A stretch of DNA of 64,000 nucleotides from Lutibacter sp. Hel_I_33_5. Its GTDB lineage: Bacteria > Bacteroidota > Bacteroidia > Flavobacteriales > Flavobacteriaceae. The stretch spans positions 806,001-870,000 of the forward strand of contig NZ_VISM01000001.1 of the NCBI RefSeq assembly GCF_007827455.1, given 5' to 3'. The notes under the pieces were generated by a model. The model made no database searches, was not told the origin of the DNA, and was given only the letters and a program-made list of their open reading frames with translations. Shown here piece by piece: positions 34,455 to 44,480 of the stretch; position 1 is the stretch's first letter; each line of letters starts with the position of its first letter. The position numbers and the translations under genes are program-made.

Positions 34455-36044
34455 TTACTTTAATCTAGTAATGCTTAAATCTGGATTAAACTGAACAATA
34501 AATAATCCTTTATTTTCTGAAGTAGAAAAGGTTTTTTTGGAATAATCAAATTTACTTTCTACTCTGTAAGAAGCTCCTTTTTTAAACGTACTTTTTAAAC
34601 TATTACCAGATGCTAAACGCATTAAAATATCATAGGTAATATCAAAACCTTTCGTTGCATAATATGAAGGCAAGGCTTTATTTTTATCAAAATACATTTG
34701 ATTAAATCTTTGAGTTGCATAAGAAGTTTCATCAATATACGTATCGGTAACAAAAGTAAATCCAATTTTTGCTAATTTTCTATTATCAATTTTATCAAAA
34801 GTGGTTGCTTTATCTAAGGCAAATACTTTTACTGATGTTGAGTCTGGCAAACTAATTAAGCTATTAATAGCATCTGAAGCAACAACATTGTCTTTGGTAG
34901 CCAACACAACCCAATTATTTGTTGATGGTTTTAAAACCTCTAAAAAACGATCTTTTTTGATATATCCTTTTTTAGGTGAAATCTGATAAACTACATTTAT
35001 AGAATCATGTTTTGTTAAGCTATTTTTCACCTTATACAAGTCGTAATTCGAATCTTCAGTATTATCACCTACAACAGTAATAGTTCCTTCTGTATAATTC
35101 TCTTTTATATAATCAACTAAAGCTGAAACATATTCTTTTCTTTCTGGTGCTGTCTTAATAATATCTGTAGATGAGAATTTAGACTGACTTTTTGAATAGA
35201 CAGGAAAAATAACGGGTGTCTTAGAAATGTTATTGGCTAGAACTTTAGCTTCATCAGAATATAAAGGGCCAATAATAGCATCATTTTCTTCTAAATCATT
35301 TTCAGAAAGAATTCTTTTTATTTTAGAATTCTTTTTCCCTGTATCAAAAACATTTAGATAGACTAAAACTCCATGCTGTTTTAACGAATCAATTGCTAAC
35401 TCTGCTCCCAAATAAAAATCTGAAACAATGTTTGCTAACCTATTATTTTTATATAATGTTTTAGAAGAAATACTATCGTATTCATTAGCTCTAAAAGGTA
35501 ATAATAGTGCTAATTTTAAAGTTGCGTTATCTTGAACTGAATCTTTATAAATTAAATTTTCAACCTCTTCTCCTTCATTAATAGGTTTAATTTTTATGAT
35601 TTGTCCAATTTTTAATCCATCAAATAAAAACGGATTCAAATTCATTAAATCTTCTTCTGTAACATTGTAAAATCTTTTTAAACCATAAATGGTTTCTTTT
35701 GGTTTTACTTTATGAACTACATATTGTTTTTTCAATAAATCTAGTTCAGAAACAGGATCTTTTACAGCAGCAATTATTGAATCCTTTTTTTCGGTAATTT
35801 TTTCTTCGGAAACAGCGGTGTTAAACTTTTTATTAGGAATTTTAATAACCGTATTTGCTTCTGGTCTTCTAGAAACGTCTGGATTTAACTTTAACAAATC
35901 TCTAGTCTTTATATCTAGATTTTTAGCTATCGTTCTAATAGTTTCTCCTTTTTTTACGGTGTATTCAACATATTTTTTTTGTTGGCCGCAAGAAACAGCA
36001 AACGTTAATACACAAAGAAAAACTAATACCTTAAGATGTTTCAT
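34455..36044 (-). CDS. LysM lipoprotein with periplasmic-binding-like domain
   Basis: A lipoprotein of 529 residues. The signal peptide ends in the lipobox AVSC (Cys at about residue 19). Two LysM motifs follow: YTVKKGETIRTIAKNL near 26-70 and HKVKPKETIYGLKRFY near 110-155, expected to bind peptidoglycan. The C-terminal 350 residues look like a type 1 periplasmic-binding fold (LKLALLLPFRANEY, DFYLGAELAIDSL, AIIGPLYSDEAKVLANN), as in LpoA-type or amino-acid receptor proteins. An envelope role is likely; regulation of peptidoglycan synthesis is a guess. The start at 36044 lies five bases after the guaA stop; an upstream start would overlap guaA. Confidence 0.88.
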   Translation of the reverse strand: MKHLKVLVFLCVLTFAVSCGQQKKYVEYTVKKGETIRTIAKNLDIKTRDLLKLNPDVSRRPEANTVIKIPNKKFNTAVSEEKITEKKDSIIAAVKDPVSELDLLKKQYVVHKVKPKETIYGLKRFYNVTEEDLMNLNPFLFDGLKIGQIIKIKPINEGEEVENLIYKDSVQDNATLKLALLLPFRANEYDSISSKTLYKNNRLANIVSDFYLGAELAIDSLKQHGVLVYLNVFDTGKKNSKIKRILSENDLEENDAIIGPLYSDEAKVLANNISKTPVIFPVYSKSQSKFSSTDIIKTAPERKEYVSALVDYIKENYTEGTITVVGDNTEDSNYDLYKVKNSLTKHDSINVVYQISPKKGYIKKDRFLEVLKPSTNNWVVLATKDNVVASDAINSLISLPDSTSVKVFALDKATTFDKIDNRKLAKIGFTFVTDTYIDETSYATQRFNQMYFDKNKALPSYYATKGFDITYDILMRLASGNSLKSTFKKGASYRVESKFDYSKKTFSTSENKGLFIVQFNPDLSITRLK

Positions 36045-36049
36045 ATGTT

Positions 36050-37585
36050 CTATTCCCATTCAATTGTTGCTGGTGGTTTAGAGCTAATATCATAAACAAC
36101 TCTGTTAACACCTTTTACTTTATTTATTATTTCGTTAGACGTTTTTTGCAAAAATTCATACGGTAAATTTACCCAATCTGCTGTCATTCCATCTGTACTT
36201 TCAACAGCTCTTAAAGCAACTACTTTTTCATAAGTTCTCTCATCTCCCATTACTCCAACAGAGTTAACAGGTAATAAAATTGCTCCAGCTTGCCATACTT
36301 TATTATATAGATTATGTTCTTTTAATCCATTGATAAAAACAGCATCAACTTCTTGCAAAATACGAACTTTTTCTGACGTAATATCTCCTAAAATTCTAAT
36401 TGCCAAACCTGGGCCTGGAAAAGGGTGACGTCCTAACAACTCTTTATCTATTCCCATTGATGCTCCTACTCTACGTACTTCATCTTTAAAAATCATACGT
36501 AAAGGCTCAACAATTTTCAACTTCATAAAGTCTGGTAAACCTCCTACATTATGATGACTTTTTATCGTTGCAGATGGACCTCCATTTACAGAAACTGACT
36601 CAATTACATCAGGATAAATGGTTCCTTGTGCTAACCATTTAGCATTCTCAATTTGATTTGCTTCATCATCAAAAACATCAATAAAAACTTTACCAATTGC
36701 CTTACGTTTAGCTTCTGGATCACTTAATCCTGCAAGTTCATCCAAAAAACGTGCCGAAGCATCTACGCCTTTTACATTTAAGCCCATACCTTCGTATTGC
36801 TTTAATACATCAGTAAATTCGTTTTTACGTAACAACCCATTATTCACAAAAATACAGTGTAAATTAGTTCCGATTGCTTTATGTAATAAAACCGCAGCTA
36901 CTGTAGAATCTACACCTCCAGACAATCCTAAAACAACTTTATCACTCCCAACTTTTGCTTTAATATTTGCAACTGTTTCATCTACAAAAGAATCTGGTGT
37001 CCAGGTTTGTGCAACTTCTGCTATATCAACTAAAAAATTTTGCAATAATTGTTTTCCATCTGTAGAATGATATACTTCTGGATGAAATTGAATTGCATAC
37101 GTATTTTCTCCTTCTATTTTGTATGCAGCATTTTCTACATCATTTGTACTTGCCAATAAAGTTCCGCCAGTTGGTAAGTTTTTAATCGTATCTGAATGAC
37201 TCATCCAAACTTGACTTCCTTTAGAAATATTTTTAAAGAAACTTTCTCCTTCTTTTACAAATGATAAATTTGCTCTACCATACTCTCTTGTATTAGATGG
37301 CGCAACTAATCCACCAGAGAAATGCGCTAAATATTGCGCTCCATAACAAACCGCCAACACAGGTTTTTTCCCTCTTATTTCTGATAAATCTGGATGTAAC
37401 ACATCTTCTGACCGAACAGAGTTTGGACTTCCCGAAAGAATTACTGCTTTAAATTCGTTTAAATTTTGTGGAATTTTATTGTAAGGATGGATCTCACAAT
37501 AAATGTTTAATTCTCTTACTCGGCGCGCAATTAACTGTGTGTATTGCGATCCGAAATCTAAAATAAGTACGTTCTGTTGTTGCAT
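36050..37585 (-). CDS. guaA: GMP synthase (glutamine-hydrolysing)
   Basis: Makes GMP from XMP, glutamine and ATP in purine synthesis. The 511-residue protein has the full three-part layout: an N-terminal class I glutamine amidotransferase ([17 protein letters not shown]; nucleophile Cys in [10 protein letters not shown]; His/Glu in IQFHPEV), an ATP pyrophosphatase domain with [10 protein letters not shown], and the C-terminal dimerisation domain ending [10 protein letters not shown]. The start ATG at 37585 is preferred over a TTG six bases upstream. First gene of a run with the LysM lipoprotein and DUF4442. Confidence 0.98.
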   Translation of the reverse strand: MQQQNVLILDFGSQYTQLIARRVRELNIYCEIHPYNKIPQNLNEFKAVILSGSPNSVRSEDVLHPDLSEIRGKKPVLAVCYGAQYLAHFSGGLVAPSNTREYGRANLSFVKEGESFFKNISKGSQVWMSHSDTIKNLPTGGTLLASTNDVENAAYKIEGENTYAIQFHPEVYHSTDGKQLLQNFLVDIAEVAQTWTPDSFVDETVANIKAKVGSDKVVLGLSGGVDSTVAAVLLHKAIGTNLHCIFVNNGLLRKNEFTDVLKQYEGMGLNVKGVDASARFLDELAGLSDPEAKRKAIGKVFIDVFDDEANQIENAKWLAQGTIYPDVIESVSVNGGPSATIKSHHNVGGLPDFMKLKIVEPLRMIFKDEVRRVGASMGIDKELLGRHPFPGPGLAIRILGDITSEKVRILQEVDAVFINGLKEHNLYNKVWQAGAILLPVNSVGVMGDERTYEKVVALRAVESTDGMTADWVNLPYEFLQKTSNEIINKVKGVNRVVYDISSKPPATIEWE

Positions 37586-37647
37586 GTGCAAAAATAGTAC
37601 TTAGAATTCAAATTTTAAGTATTTGAATTTAGATTTTTTGAAGTTTT

Positions 37648-38712
37648 TTAATAACGATAAACAATCGCATTAATATTCATACCAGCTCCTACTGAGGCTA
37701 GGATAATTACATCATTTTTATTGAGTTCGTGATTTTCTAATTCACCATTAATTACTAAATCTAACAATGTTGGTACTGTAGCAACAGAGCTATTACCCAA
37801 TTCGTGAATACTCATTGGCATTACATGTTCTGGAACTTGCTTTTTATATAGCCTGAAAAAACGCTTTATAATAGCTTCATCCATTTTTTCATTAGCTTGA
37901 TGGATAAATACTTTTTTTACCTCATCTATACTAACGTCACTTTTATCTAAAGCCGATTGCATTGCTTTTGGAACGTTTGTAAGTGCAAATTCATACACTT
38001 TGCGTCCATGCATTTTTATATATTTATTGGTATCTTTTTTAGATGAATTATATGAGTCTCCATTAAAAAGATAAAAAGCTTCATCTTCTGCAAAAGTTTG
38101 AGTTGCGTGTTGTAAAATTCCACTTTTAACATTTTCTTTAGCTTCAATAATACAAGCCCCTGCTCCATCACTAAAAATCATAGAATCTCTATCAAATTCA
38201 TCAACCACTCTAGACAATGTTTCTGCACCAATCACCAAACATTTATTAGCAATTCCTGCTTTTATAAATGCATTTGCTTGAATGACTCCTTCAATCCAAC
38301 CTGGGCAACCAAATAACAAATCATACCCAACACAATTAGGATTTTTAATTTCTAATTTATTTTTTACTCTTGACGCCAAACTTGGTAATAAATCTCCATA
38401 TGTAGAACCACTTTTAACATCTCCATAATTATGTGCAACAATAATATAATCTAATTCTTCTTTATCTATTCCAGCCTTTTTAATTGCTTTTTCTGATGCA
38501 AAAGCAGCTAAATCCGAAGTATTATACTTTCCCTCCGCATATCGTCTTGATGCTATACCAGTAATCAATTTAAATTTTTCAATAATCTCTTCATTAGAAT
38601 TTGAAAACGCTGTACCATCTTCATTTAAAAATTCTGCATCTAAAAAATCAGTATTCTTTTTTTCTATTGATGGAATGTAAGATCCAGTACCAGATATTAT
38701 TGATGAAATCAT
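37648..38712 (-). CDS. FabH-like ketoacyl-ACP synthase III family protein
   Basis: A 354-residue thiolase-fold enzyme of the ketosynthase III family. The catalytic triad is visible: Cys136 in FGCPGW, His271 in FIHQANEK and Asn307 in ELGNSSVAT. The C-terminal GAGMNINAIVYRY fits the family. It is about 20 residues longer than housekeeping FabH and has an insertion after residue 25, so it is probably a specialised paralogue making a branched or long-chain product rather than the initiating enzyme. It lies between guaA and a globin with no lipid genes nearby, so the substrate is unknown. Confidence 0.85.
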   Translation of the reverse strand: MISSIISGTGSYIPSIEKKNTDFLDAEFLNEDGTAFSNSNEEIIEKFKLITGIASRRYAEGKYNTSDLAAFASEKAIKKAGIDKEELDYIIVAHNYGDVKSGSTYGDLLPSLASRVKNKLEIKNPNCVGYDLLFGCPGWIEGVIQANAFIKAGIANKCLVIGAETLSRVVDEFDRDSMIFSDGAGACIIEAKENVKSGILQHATQTFAEDEAFYLFNGDSYNSSKKDTNKYIKMHGRKVYEFALTNVPKAMQSALDKSDVSIDEVKKVFIHQANEKMDEAIIKRFFRLYKKQVPEHVMPMSIHELGNSSVATVPTLLDLVINGELENHELNKNDVIILASVGAGMNINAIVYRY

Positions 38713-38836
38713 AAAATATACTATCGATTTATTTTTGCAAAATAATTAAGTTATCGTGTAAAAAAACTCGAAAAAAATATTTTTATGGAAAGTTCAAACG
38801 TAAAAATCATATTAAATTAGGCAGAGAAGCAATATA

Positions 38837-39220
38837 TTATTTTTCATACACATTCAACTTAAGTTGCATTACTGTTGCTATTGACCGTACTCTATTTTTT
38901 AAAACCTCAACATTTTCTCCTAAAAAATGTTCATCTAGCGTTTTAAAGAAATACGAAACCCAAATTTTGAAATGCTCTTTTTTAAAAGGAATTTTACTTG
39001 CAAAATCAACATGTTTTTGCATTGTATTGTTTTTATATTTAGTTGAGTGTAATAATATATCTTCCCAAAAATCGGTAATGACTTCCAAATGATGTTTTAA
39101 TTTTCCTTTCGCTACAATGTCTTTAAAAAAAGGTGACATATGCTCATCATCTAATAACTTTTGGTAAAAAGATTCAATGAGAATTACAATATCTTCTCTT
39201 GTAGTAATATCTGATTTCAT
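38837..39220 (-). CDS. Group III truncated haemoglobin
   Basis: A small haem protein of 127 residues, the length of a truncated globin. FYQKLLDDEHMSPFF at the N-terminus and HLEVITDFWEDIL match group III members, and the His in MQKHVDFASK is the probable proximal haem ligand. Group III globins are linked to oxygen or nitric oxide chemistry in microaerobic cells, with function in most species unknown. The gene begins directly after the cdd stop codon (TAAATG), so it is translated with cdd. Confidence 0.85.
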   Translation of the reverse strand: MKSDITTREDIVILIESFYQKLLDDEHMSPFFKDIVAKGKLKHHLEVITDFWEDILLHSTKYKNNTMQKHVDFASKIPFKKEHFKIWVSYFFKTLDEHFLGENVEVLKNRVRSIATVMQLKLNVYEK

Positions 39221-39703
39221 TTAAAGAAAAGAGCTATCAAAAGAAAAAGGTAGTAAAGAAAGGATAGATTCTACTTTTACAACAGCACCTTTCTCTCCCA
39301 TAAACAAAACCTCTATAGGTTCTTTTTGATTGATTTCATATTCAGACAATGTTTGCCTACACCCTCCACAAGGACCTACAGGTTTGTCTACAATCTTATT
39401 TGAAGAACTTGCAGAAATAGCTAATTTTTTAATCTTAACATTTGGATATTCTGAGCCTACTTTCCAAATAGCAATACGCTCTGCACACATACCAGAAGGA
39501 TACGCTGCATTTTCTTGATTATTCCCAGTAACAATTTGATTGTTCTCTAAAATAAAAGCTGCTCCAACACTAAATTTAGAGTATGGAGCATATGCTTTTT
39601 GTTTTGCTGATATTGCGGCTTTCATTAAAGTTAAATCCGCTTCAGAAAGTTCTGAAATATCATTATATACTATAGCTGAAGCATTCACTTCAATTTTTTT
39701 CAT
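39221..39703 (-). CDS. cdd: Cytidine deaminase
   Basis: Converts cytidine and deoxycytidine to uridine and deoxyuridine in pyrimidine salvage, in the cytoplasm. It has 160 residues. The zinc site is visible as CAE at residues 73-75 (Glu75 as proton shuttle) and PCGGCRQTL with Cys112 and Cys115. The YSKFSVGAAF segment and NQENAAYPSGMCAER are standard. It lies 28 bp downstream of porV and directly before the globin, an arrangement that is conserved around porUV in flavobacteria. Confidence 0.95.
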   Translation of the reverse strand: MKKIEVNASAIVYNDISELSEADLTLMKAAISAKQKAYAPYSKFSVGAAFILENNQIVTGNNQENAAYPSGMCAERIAIWKVGSEYPNVKIKKLAISASSSNKIVDKPVGPCGGCRQTLSEYEINQKEPIEVLFMGEKGAVVKVESILSLLPFSFDSSFL

Positions 39704-39731
39704 AAAGAAGGTTCTTTAGAAAACTAAGATA

Positions 39732-40844
39732 CTAATAATCTTCCCAAATTTCTCCTAAATCCATTGACAATCCGAATCTAAGTGAATTCTCTAATGGATT
39801 ATTTATATCTGATGAATTAATTAAATAGGATAAATCTATATTTAATGCGTTGGTTTTAAATCCAGCACCTAAAGTAAAATACTTTCTATTACCTTTTAAT
39901 TCACTTTCATTAAAGTATCCAGCTCTTAATGCAAAAGCATTGTTATATAAATATTCTGCACCTAATGCCCATGTAAATTCTTTAATCTCTTCACTAAATC
40001 CTCCTGGAGCATCTCCAAAAGAAGTAAAAATACCAGAAATCCATCCTTTATCTTGATCCGAACCATCTAATTGTGGAGATGGAACTAGAAGTTTTGTAAA
40101 TTCTAAATTTGCACTTACAATATTATAATCGTCTAAAATAAAATCAAAACCTCCACCAAACTTTAAGTTTGTTGGTATAAAATCTTCTTCACCTGCAACA
40201 TAAGATACTTTAGGTCCAATATTTGCAATATTAAATCCTACACGATAACGCCCGTTAAAAGTTCCGTAATTCTCTTCAGTTGATTGATAATATCCTGAAA
40301 CATCAACTCCAAAAGAGTTAATTGCCTGTAGAGTTGGATTCTGAACGTTTAACTTTAAATTAGAACTTATATAACGTAAACTAACTCCCATAGAGAAAGT
40401 CTCACTTAATTTTAAAGCATATGTACCTGATAAAGTAAATTCATTTGGATTAATTGTTCCTGTAGGATTTCCAGCAGTATCTGTTAAATCTACTTGACCT
40501 AAAGAGAAATATCTAAAATCTGCTCCCCAAGCTGCATTTTCACTAAACCTATTAATATAAGATGCACTACCTATAAAAATATCATCGGTTAAATTACGCA
40601 ACCATGGCGAATAATTTAAACCAACTCTAACTTGTCTTGTACTAAATGCAATTTTAGATGGATTATGAAATAATGAGTTTGCATCTGCAGAAGTAGAAAC
40701 TCCAACATCTCCCATCCCTCCTGCTCTAGCATCGGGTACAATTAATAAAAACGGTGTTGCCGTTGTAATTCCGCTTCTAGTCTGTGCATTAATTTTTGTA
40801 ATAAAAAGACTACATAACAGTAAACATATTCCTAATTTCTTCAT
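39732..40844 (-). CDS. porV: T9SS outer-membrane protein PorV (LptO)
   Basis: An outer-membrane beta-barrel protein of 370 residues, a FadL-like barrel that shuttles type IX cargo from the translocon to the PorU-containing attachment complex. The signal peptide ends at about residue 20 (KINAQ). The hallmark sequence DARAGGMGDVGVSTSADANSLFHNPSK directly follows, with a series of alternating beta strands afterwards and a terminal strand (SLRFGLSMDLG). It is 36 bp downstream of porU. The pair and the neighbouring gldJ form a conserved flavobacterial arrangement. Confidence 0.95.
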   Translation of the reverse strand: MKKLGICLLLCSLFITKINAQTRSGITTATPFLLIVPDARAGGMGDVGVSTSADANSLFHNPSKIAFSTRQVRVGLNYSPWLRNLTDDIFIGSASYINRFSENAAWGADFRYFSLGQVDLTDTAGNPTGTINPNEFTLSGTYALKLSETFSMGVSLRYISSNLKLNVQNPTLQAINSFGVDVSGYYQSTEENYGTFNGRYRVGFNIANIGPKVSYVAGEEDFIPTNLKFGGGFDFILDDYNIVSANLEFTKLLVPSPQLDGSDQDKGWISGIFTSFGDAPGGFSEEIKEFTWALGAEYLYNNAFALRAGYFNESELKGNRKYFTLGAGFKTNALNIDLSYLINSSDINNPLENSLRFGLSMDLGEIWEDY

Positions 40845-40880
40845 TTTGTTTGTTTGTTTTGGTTGGCAAATATCTAACTT

Positions 40881-43800
40881 TTATTGAAGTATTACTAATT
40901 TTTCGTACTTCTCTGCTGATAGATTATTAATGGTTGATTTCACTTTTAATTTATAAATATATACTCCTTTTCCTATTCTATTACCAAAATCATCTAAACC
41001 ATTCCAGGTGATTGACCTTGATAAATTCCCCGTTGTTGTAATGGTTTGATTAATTGTTTTAATCAATTTACCTGATACTGTAAATATTTGAACTTGAACT
41101 TCTAAAGGTTCGTTTGGTTTGTTATGATTAAACCAAAATTCTGTATAGTTTACAAACGGGTTTGGATAGTTTAAAACATTCTCTAAATTAAAGATCGCGT
41201 CGCTTACTACCACGAAGTTTAACGTAGCTTCTGATGAATTATTGTACGTGTCCCACGCTTTAATTTTCAAGGTATGATTACCTACTGATAAATCTCTTAG
41301 TTTATAAGTTACTTTCCCTTTTGTAAAGTCGTTTAATTCGGTTTCGTAAAAGTCATTTAGCACTATCGGATTAGAATCATCTCCATCTAACACGGCAACT
41401 ATATCGTGATCTATTGCAGTAATTGAGGTATTTATTCCACTAATATCTGACAGCTTTACAATAATATTTGGCGACGCATTTACATTCCCTCCATCTATAA
41501 AGGATTCATCATTCATAAATAAATTGACTTCAGGACCAACTGAATCATCGGGTGCATTTTTATTGATTCCTCCTACAATAATATCAAAATTTGAGCCTGC
41601 TTTATCAATTTTTCCATTTTCTGCATAAAAACTTAACTTCCCATTTCCAAAAGCAACTTTTATATCTTTTGGCACAATAAAATCAAACTTAAATTTTCCA
41701 TTCTGAACTGTAGATTTCCCTCTAAACATTTTACTGTCTTGGGTATCAAAAAGGTTTTTTATTCCAAATCCATCATTATCTAATGTTGATTTCTCTATAG
41801 GTTTGTCAAAAATTATAGTAGATAAAGTTCCGTTAAAATCTGTAAGCGTATTATTTGAGTTATTTGTTACGACTCCTTCAAAACTAACATTAGACAAGGC
41901 TTTAAGTGTATCTATTTTCTGAGTAATATCAACACCATTCATTTTGGTAATCTTTACATTTGGTTGTGGAATTGCCAATTTCATAGCTGGATCGCCAAAA
42001 TAATAAATAAAGAATTTTTGAATTGAACCTGGAAACTCATTTTTTGCTTTTGCTAAAGACTCTGCTATTGTTAAATCTTCATCATTAAATTCTAATAAAA
42101 TCTCTACTAAATCTTCATTAAAACTCTGTCCTGTAGAAATAAAAACTTCTCTTGTAGTTGTAATCATACTTACCGCACCACCATTTGGATTCCAAAAAGT
42201 TAATTCTCCAGCCGTTTCCCTATTTGGGTTATCAAACCTAGAAAATTCACAAGTTACAGTTACAAGTAATGGTAACGTTTTAGGATTGTTAAAAGATTGA
42301 ATTTGTGTTTTCTCTAAAAATCGTTCTGATGCAAACCCATCTTCTCCTCCGTGACCAAAATAATCTAATAATAAAGTCCCTTTTTCGATTGCATTTGTAA
42401 TTGCATTACTTACTTGTGGATATCGTTCTCCACCCGAAGAGTTTTCTTGCTTAAAGGCATCTGCATAGATTTTATTTACATTAAAAATTGGTTTTTTGCT
42501 TCTTACTGAGTCTGCAATTTTTTCTACACCGCTTTGTAATGAAATATCAGAATTTGCATCTATATCATCTGCTAAAAAAGTAACTGTATTTCGCCAGTCT
42601 CCAAATGAATCTAAATTATAATAACTCAATATTTTATCTACAACTTCTTTTGCTTGCTGCAAATCTGAAACTGGTATTCTTCCTGATGTAACATCTACAG
42701 TATCAGAACTTCGCATAATACCTTCATCATCTTCTAACATCACAAAATAGTCGTCTGTAACATAAGAAAACGCTAGATTAAAGCTATTAAATGCCTCATA
42801 GACAGGAATTATATTATTATTCTCTGTAATTCTATCTTTATAATCGTAGGAAGCATCACCAAAAAAACAAACGTATTTTAATTTCTTATCTGCAACTGTA
42901 TTTGTTGAATATAGATGTTTAATAAAATCTCTTATCCCTGTAATATCTTTAGATCCTGAAGCGAATTCATTATATATTTCTTCCAGAATTACTACTTTGG
43001 AAGTTAAGTTTGAGTTTTCTTGATGATAATCTGCTAAACGCTGTGCTTGTTCTGAAAGTTCTGAACTAGTAATTACTAAATAATTTACATCTTGTAAACC
43101 GTGTAAATTTTGATTGGCTACTTTTCCGTCTTTTATTGCTTCTGGAACGTAAAAATCTGATTCATTTAAAACTATAAACTCTTTTAAAACTCCGTTATTA
43201 GATTTAAAAGTAAAGTTTCCTCCCGAGCTTTCATTATTGATTTTTGCTGGATTAATAGGATCAGTTACATCCCAAAGTTGAAAAATATTAGTAGCATTTT
43301 GAATACTATATTCCGCAATCCCTGTTAAAGTTGCTTGATTAAAATTTCTAAATGAAAATTGTTTATCATTAACTATTAATTGTTTTTCTCCTATTATCTC
43401 AATATAATCTAAATATGCTTTTGAGGAAGGATTTCCGGCATTATCATAGGTCATGACAACATCAATTTCGTTAGCTGAATTATTAAACGTAATTGATTTA
43501 AATGTTGTACCCGCTTTTGTTAATCCGCTTGGAGAAATTAAAGGCAATCCCATTTTAAAATTATTTTGATTATTCAAAGTAACATCAAAAAATGTAGTGC
43601 TAGTAGAAGCAGATACTACATTTACATTTACAGTAATAGCACTATTTTGTACTGAATTATTAAATGGTATTTTAAAATTTTGCTTATTTTCTACAGCAAA
43701 ACTCTCACCAAACCATTGTGATCCTGCTGCAAATAAATTTACTTGTTCTTTTTCATAAAAAACAAAATCATTGAACGTTGTTAGTTGCTGTGTTGAAGTG

Positions 43801-44276
43801 TTGGTTAAAGGAGTTTTGTTTGTAACTCTTTTTCCATTACTAGCATCAACCTTAATAAAGTAATACCCTTTATCTGAATATATATTTTGCCTATGTTTTG
43901 CTGTTTTATTTACTGAATCTACTACCCAATCATGAGGGCCTTTTGCATAAAAAAGAATAAAATCGTTCGCATCAAAAGAACCATCACCTTCTCCTTCTAT
44001 ATATATAGCATTCTCTTTTAAATCATCATATCTAGGAGCACTATTTAAATTTGGCAATAAATTTCCACCATTTCCATAGATGTGAATTTTTCTGGGATCT
44101 ATATTATTAACATCAACTCCTATTTGACCTAACAAGTTTTTGTCAATTTTAAATACTCCGGTAGTATCAATAGAAAACTTGAACCAAGTTCCTTCTGATA
44201 AAACAGATTTTGTTACTTGAGTGAATCCATAAAAACATTGGATTAAAAAGAAAAATAGTAGTGCGTTTTTTTTCAT
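40881..44276 (-). CDS. porU: T9SS sortase-like peptidase PorU
   Basis: The C25 (gingipain-like) peptidase that removes C-terminal sorting domains from type A cargo at the outer membrane. The 1131 residues begin with a signal peptide (to about 19). The catalytic pair is visible: His642 in DYFGHGGEDG and Cys676 in VTCEFSRF. The last 100 residues form the protein's own T9SS-type C-terminal domain (YPNPFVNYTEFWF, GKLIKTI, GKGVYIYKLK). First gene of a likely porU-porV-cdd-globin unit and divergent from gldJ across 204 bp. Confidence 0.97.
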   Translation of the reverse strand: MKKNALLFFFLIQCFYGFTQVTKSVLSEGTWFKFSIDTTGVFKIDKNLLGQIGVDVNNIDPRKIHIYGNGGNLLPNLNSAPRYDDLKENAIYIEGEGDGSFDANDFILFYAKGPHDWVVDSVNKTAKHRQNIYSDKGYYFIKVDASNGKRVTNKTPLTNTSTQQLTTFNDFVFYEKEQVNLFAAGSQWFGESFAVENKQNFKIPFNNSVQNSAITVNVNVVSASTSTTFFDVTLNNQNNFKMGLPLISPSGLTKAGTTFKSITFNNSANEIDVVMTYDNAGNPSSKAYLDYIEIIGEKQLIVNDKQFSFRNFNQATLTGIAEYSIQNATNIFQLWDVTDPINPAKINNESSGGNFTFKSNNGVLKEFIVLNESDFYVPEAIKDGKVANQNLHGLQDVNYLVITSSELSEQAQRLADYHQENSNLTSKVVILEEIYNEFASGSKDITGIRDFIKHLYSTNTVADKKLKYVCFFGDASYDYKDRITENNNIIPVYEAFNSFNLAFSYVTDDYFVMLEDDEGIMRSSDTVDVTSGRIPVSDLQQAKEVVDKILSYYNLDSFGDWRNTVTFLADDIDANSDISLQSGVEKIADSVRSKKPIFNVNKIYADAFKQENSSGGERYPQVSNAITNAIEKGTLLLDYFGHGGEDGFASERFLEKTQIQSFNNPKTLPLLVTVTCEFSRFDNPNRETAGELTFWNPNGGAVSMITTTREVFISTGQSFNEDLVEILLEFNDEDLTIAESLAKAKNEFPGSIQKFFIYYFGDPAMKLAIPQPNVKITKMNGVDITQKIDTLKALSNVSFEGVVTNNSNNTLTDFNGTLSTIIFDKPIEKSTLDNDGFGIKNLFDTQDSKMFRGKSTVQNGKFKFDFIVPKDIKVAFGNGKLSFYAENGKIDKAGSNFDIIVGGINKNAPDDSVGPEVNLFMNDESFIDGGNVNASPNIIVKLSDISGINTSITAIDHDIVAVLDGDDSNPIVLNDFYETELNDFTKGKVTYKLRDLSVGNHTLKIKAWDTYNNSSEATLNFVVVSDAIFNLENVLNYPNPFVNYTEFWFNHNKPNEPLEVQVQIFTVSGKLIKTINQTITTTGNLSRSITWNGLDDFGNRIGKGVYIYKLKVKSTINNLSAEKYEKLVILQ

Positions 44277-44480
44277 ATATATTCACTCAAAGAACGTAAA
44301 ATATCTGAACATATTTTAACGCATTCATAGAATTATTATACTAAAGCAAAAAAGCAATCGTTATAAGGTTTGATGTAACAAAAGAGATGTTTTTAATTTT
44401 ATTTATTTTCATTTGTATGGAAAAAGATTTATTGTAAATTGCATCACTAGTAAAAAACCCTTAACAATTTTAAATAAGCA

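Noticed and set aside
37589..37596. TATTTTTG box on the minus strand before guaA
   Set aside because: It is only three bases upstream of the chosen ATG and has no -33 partner at the proper spacing.
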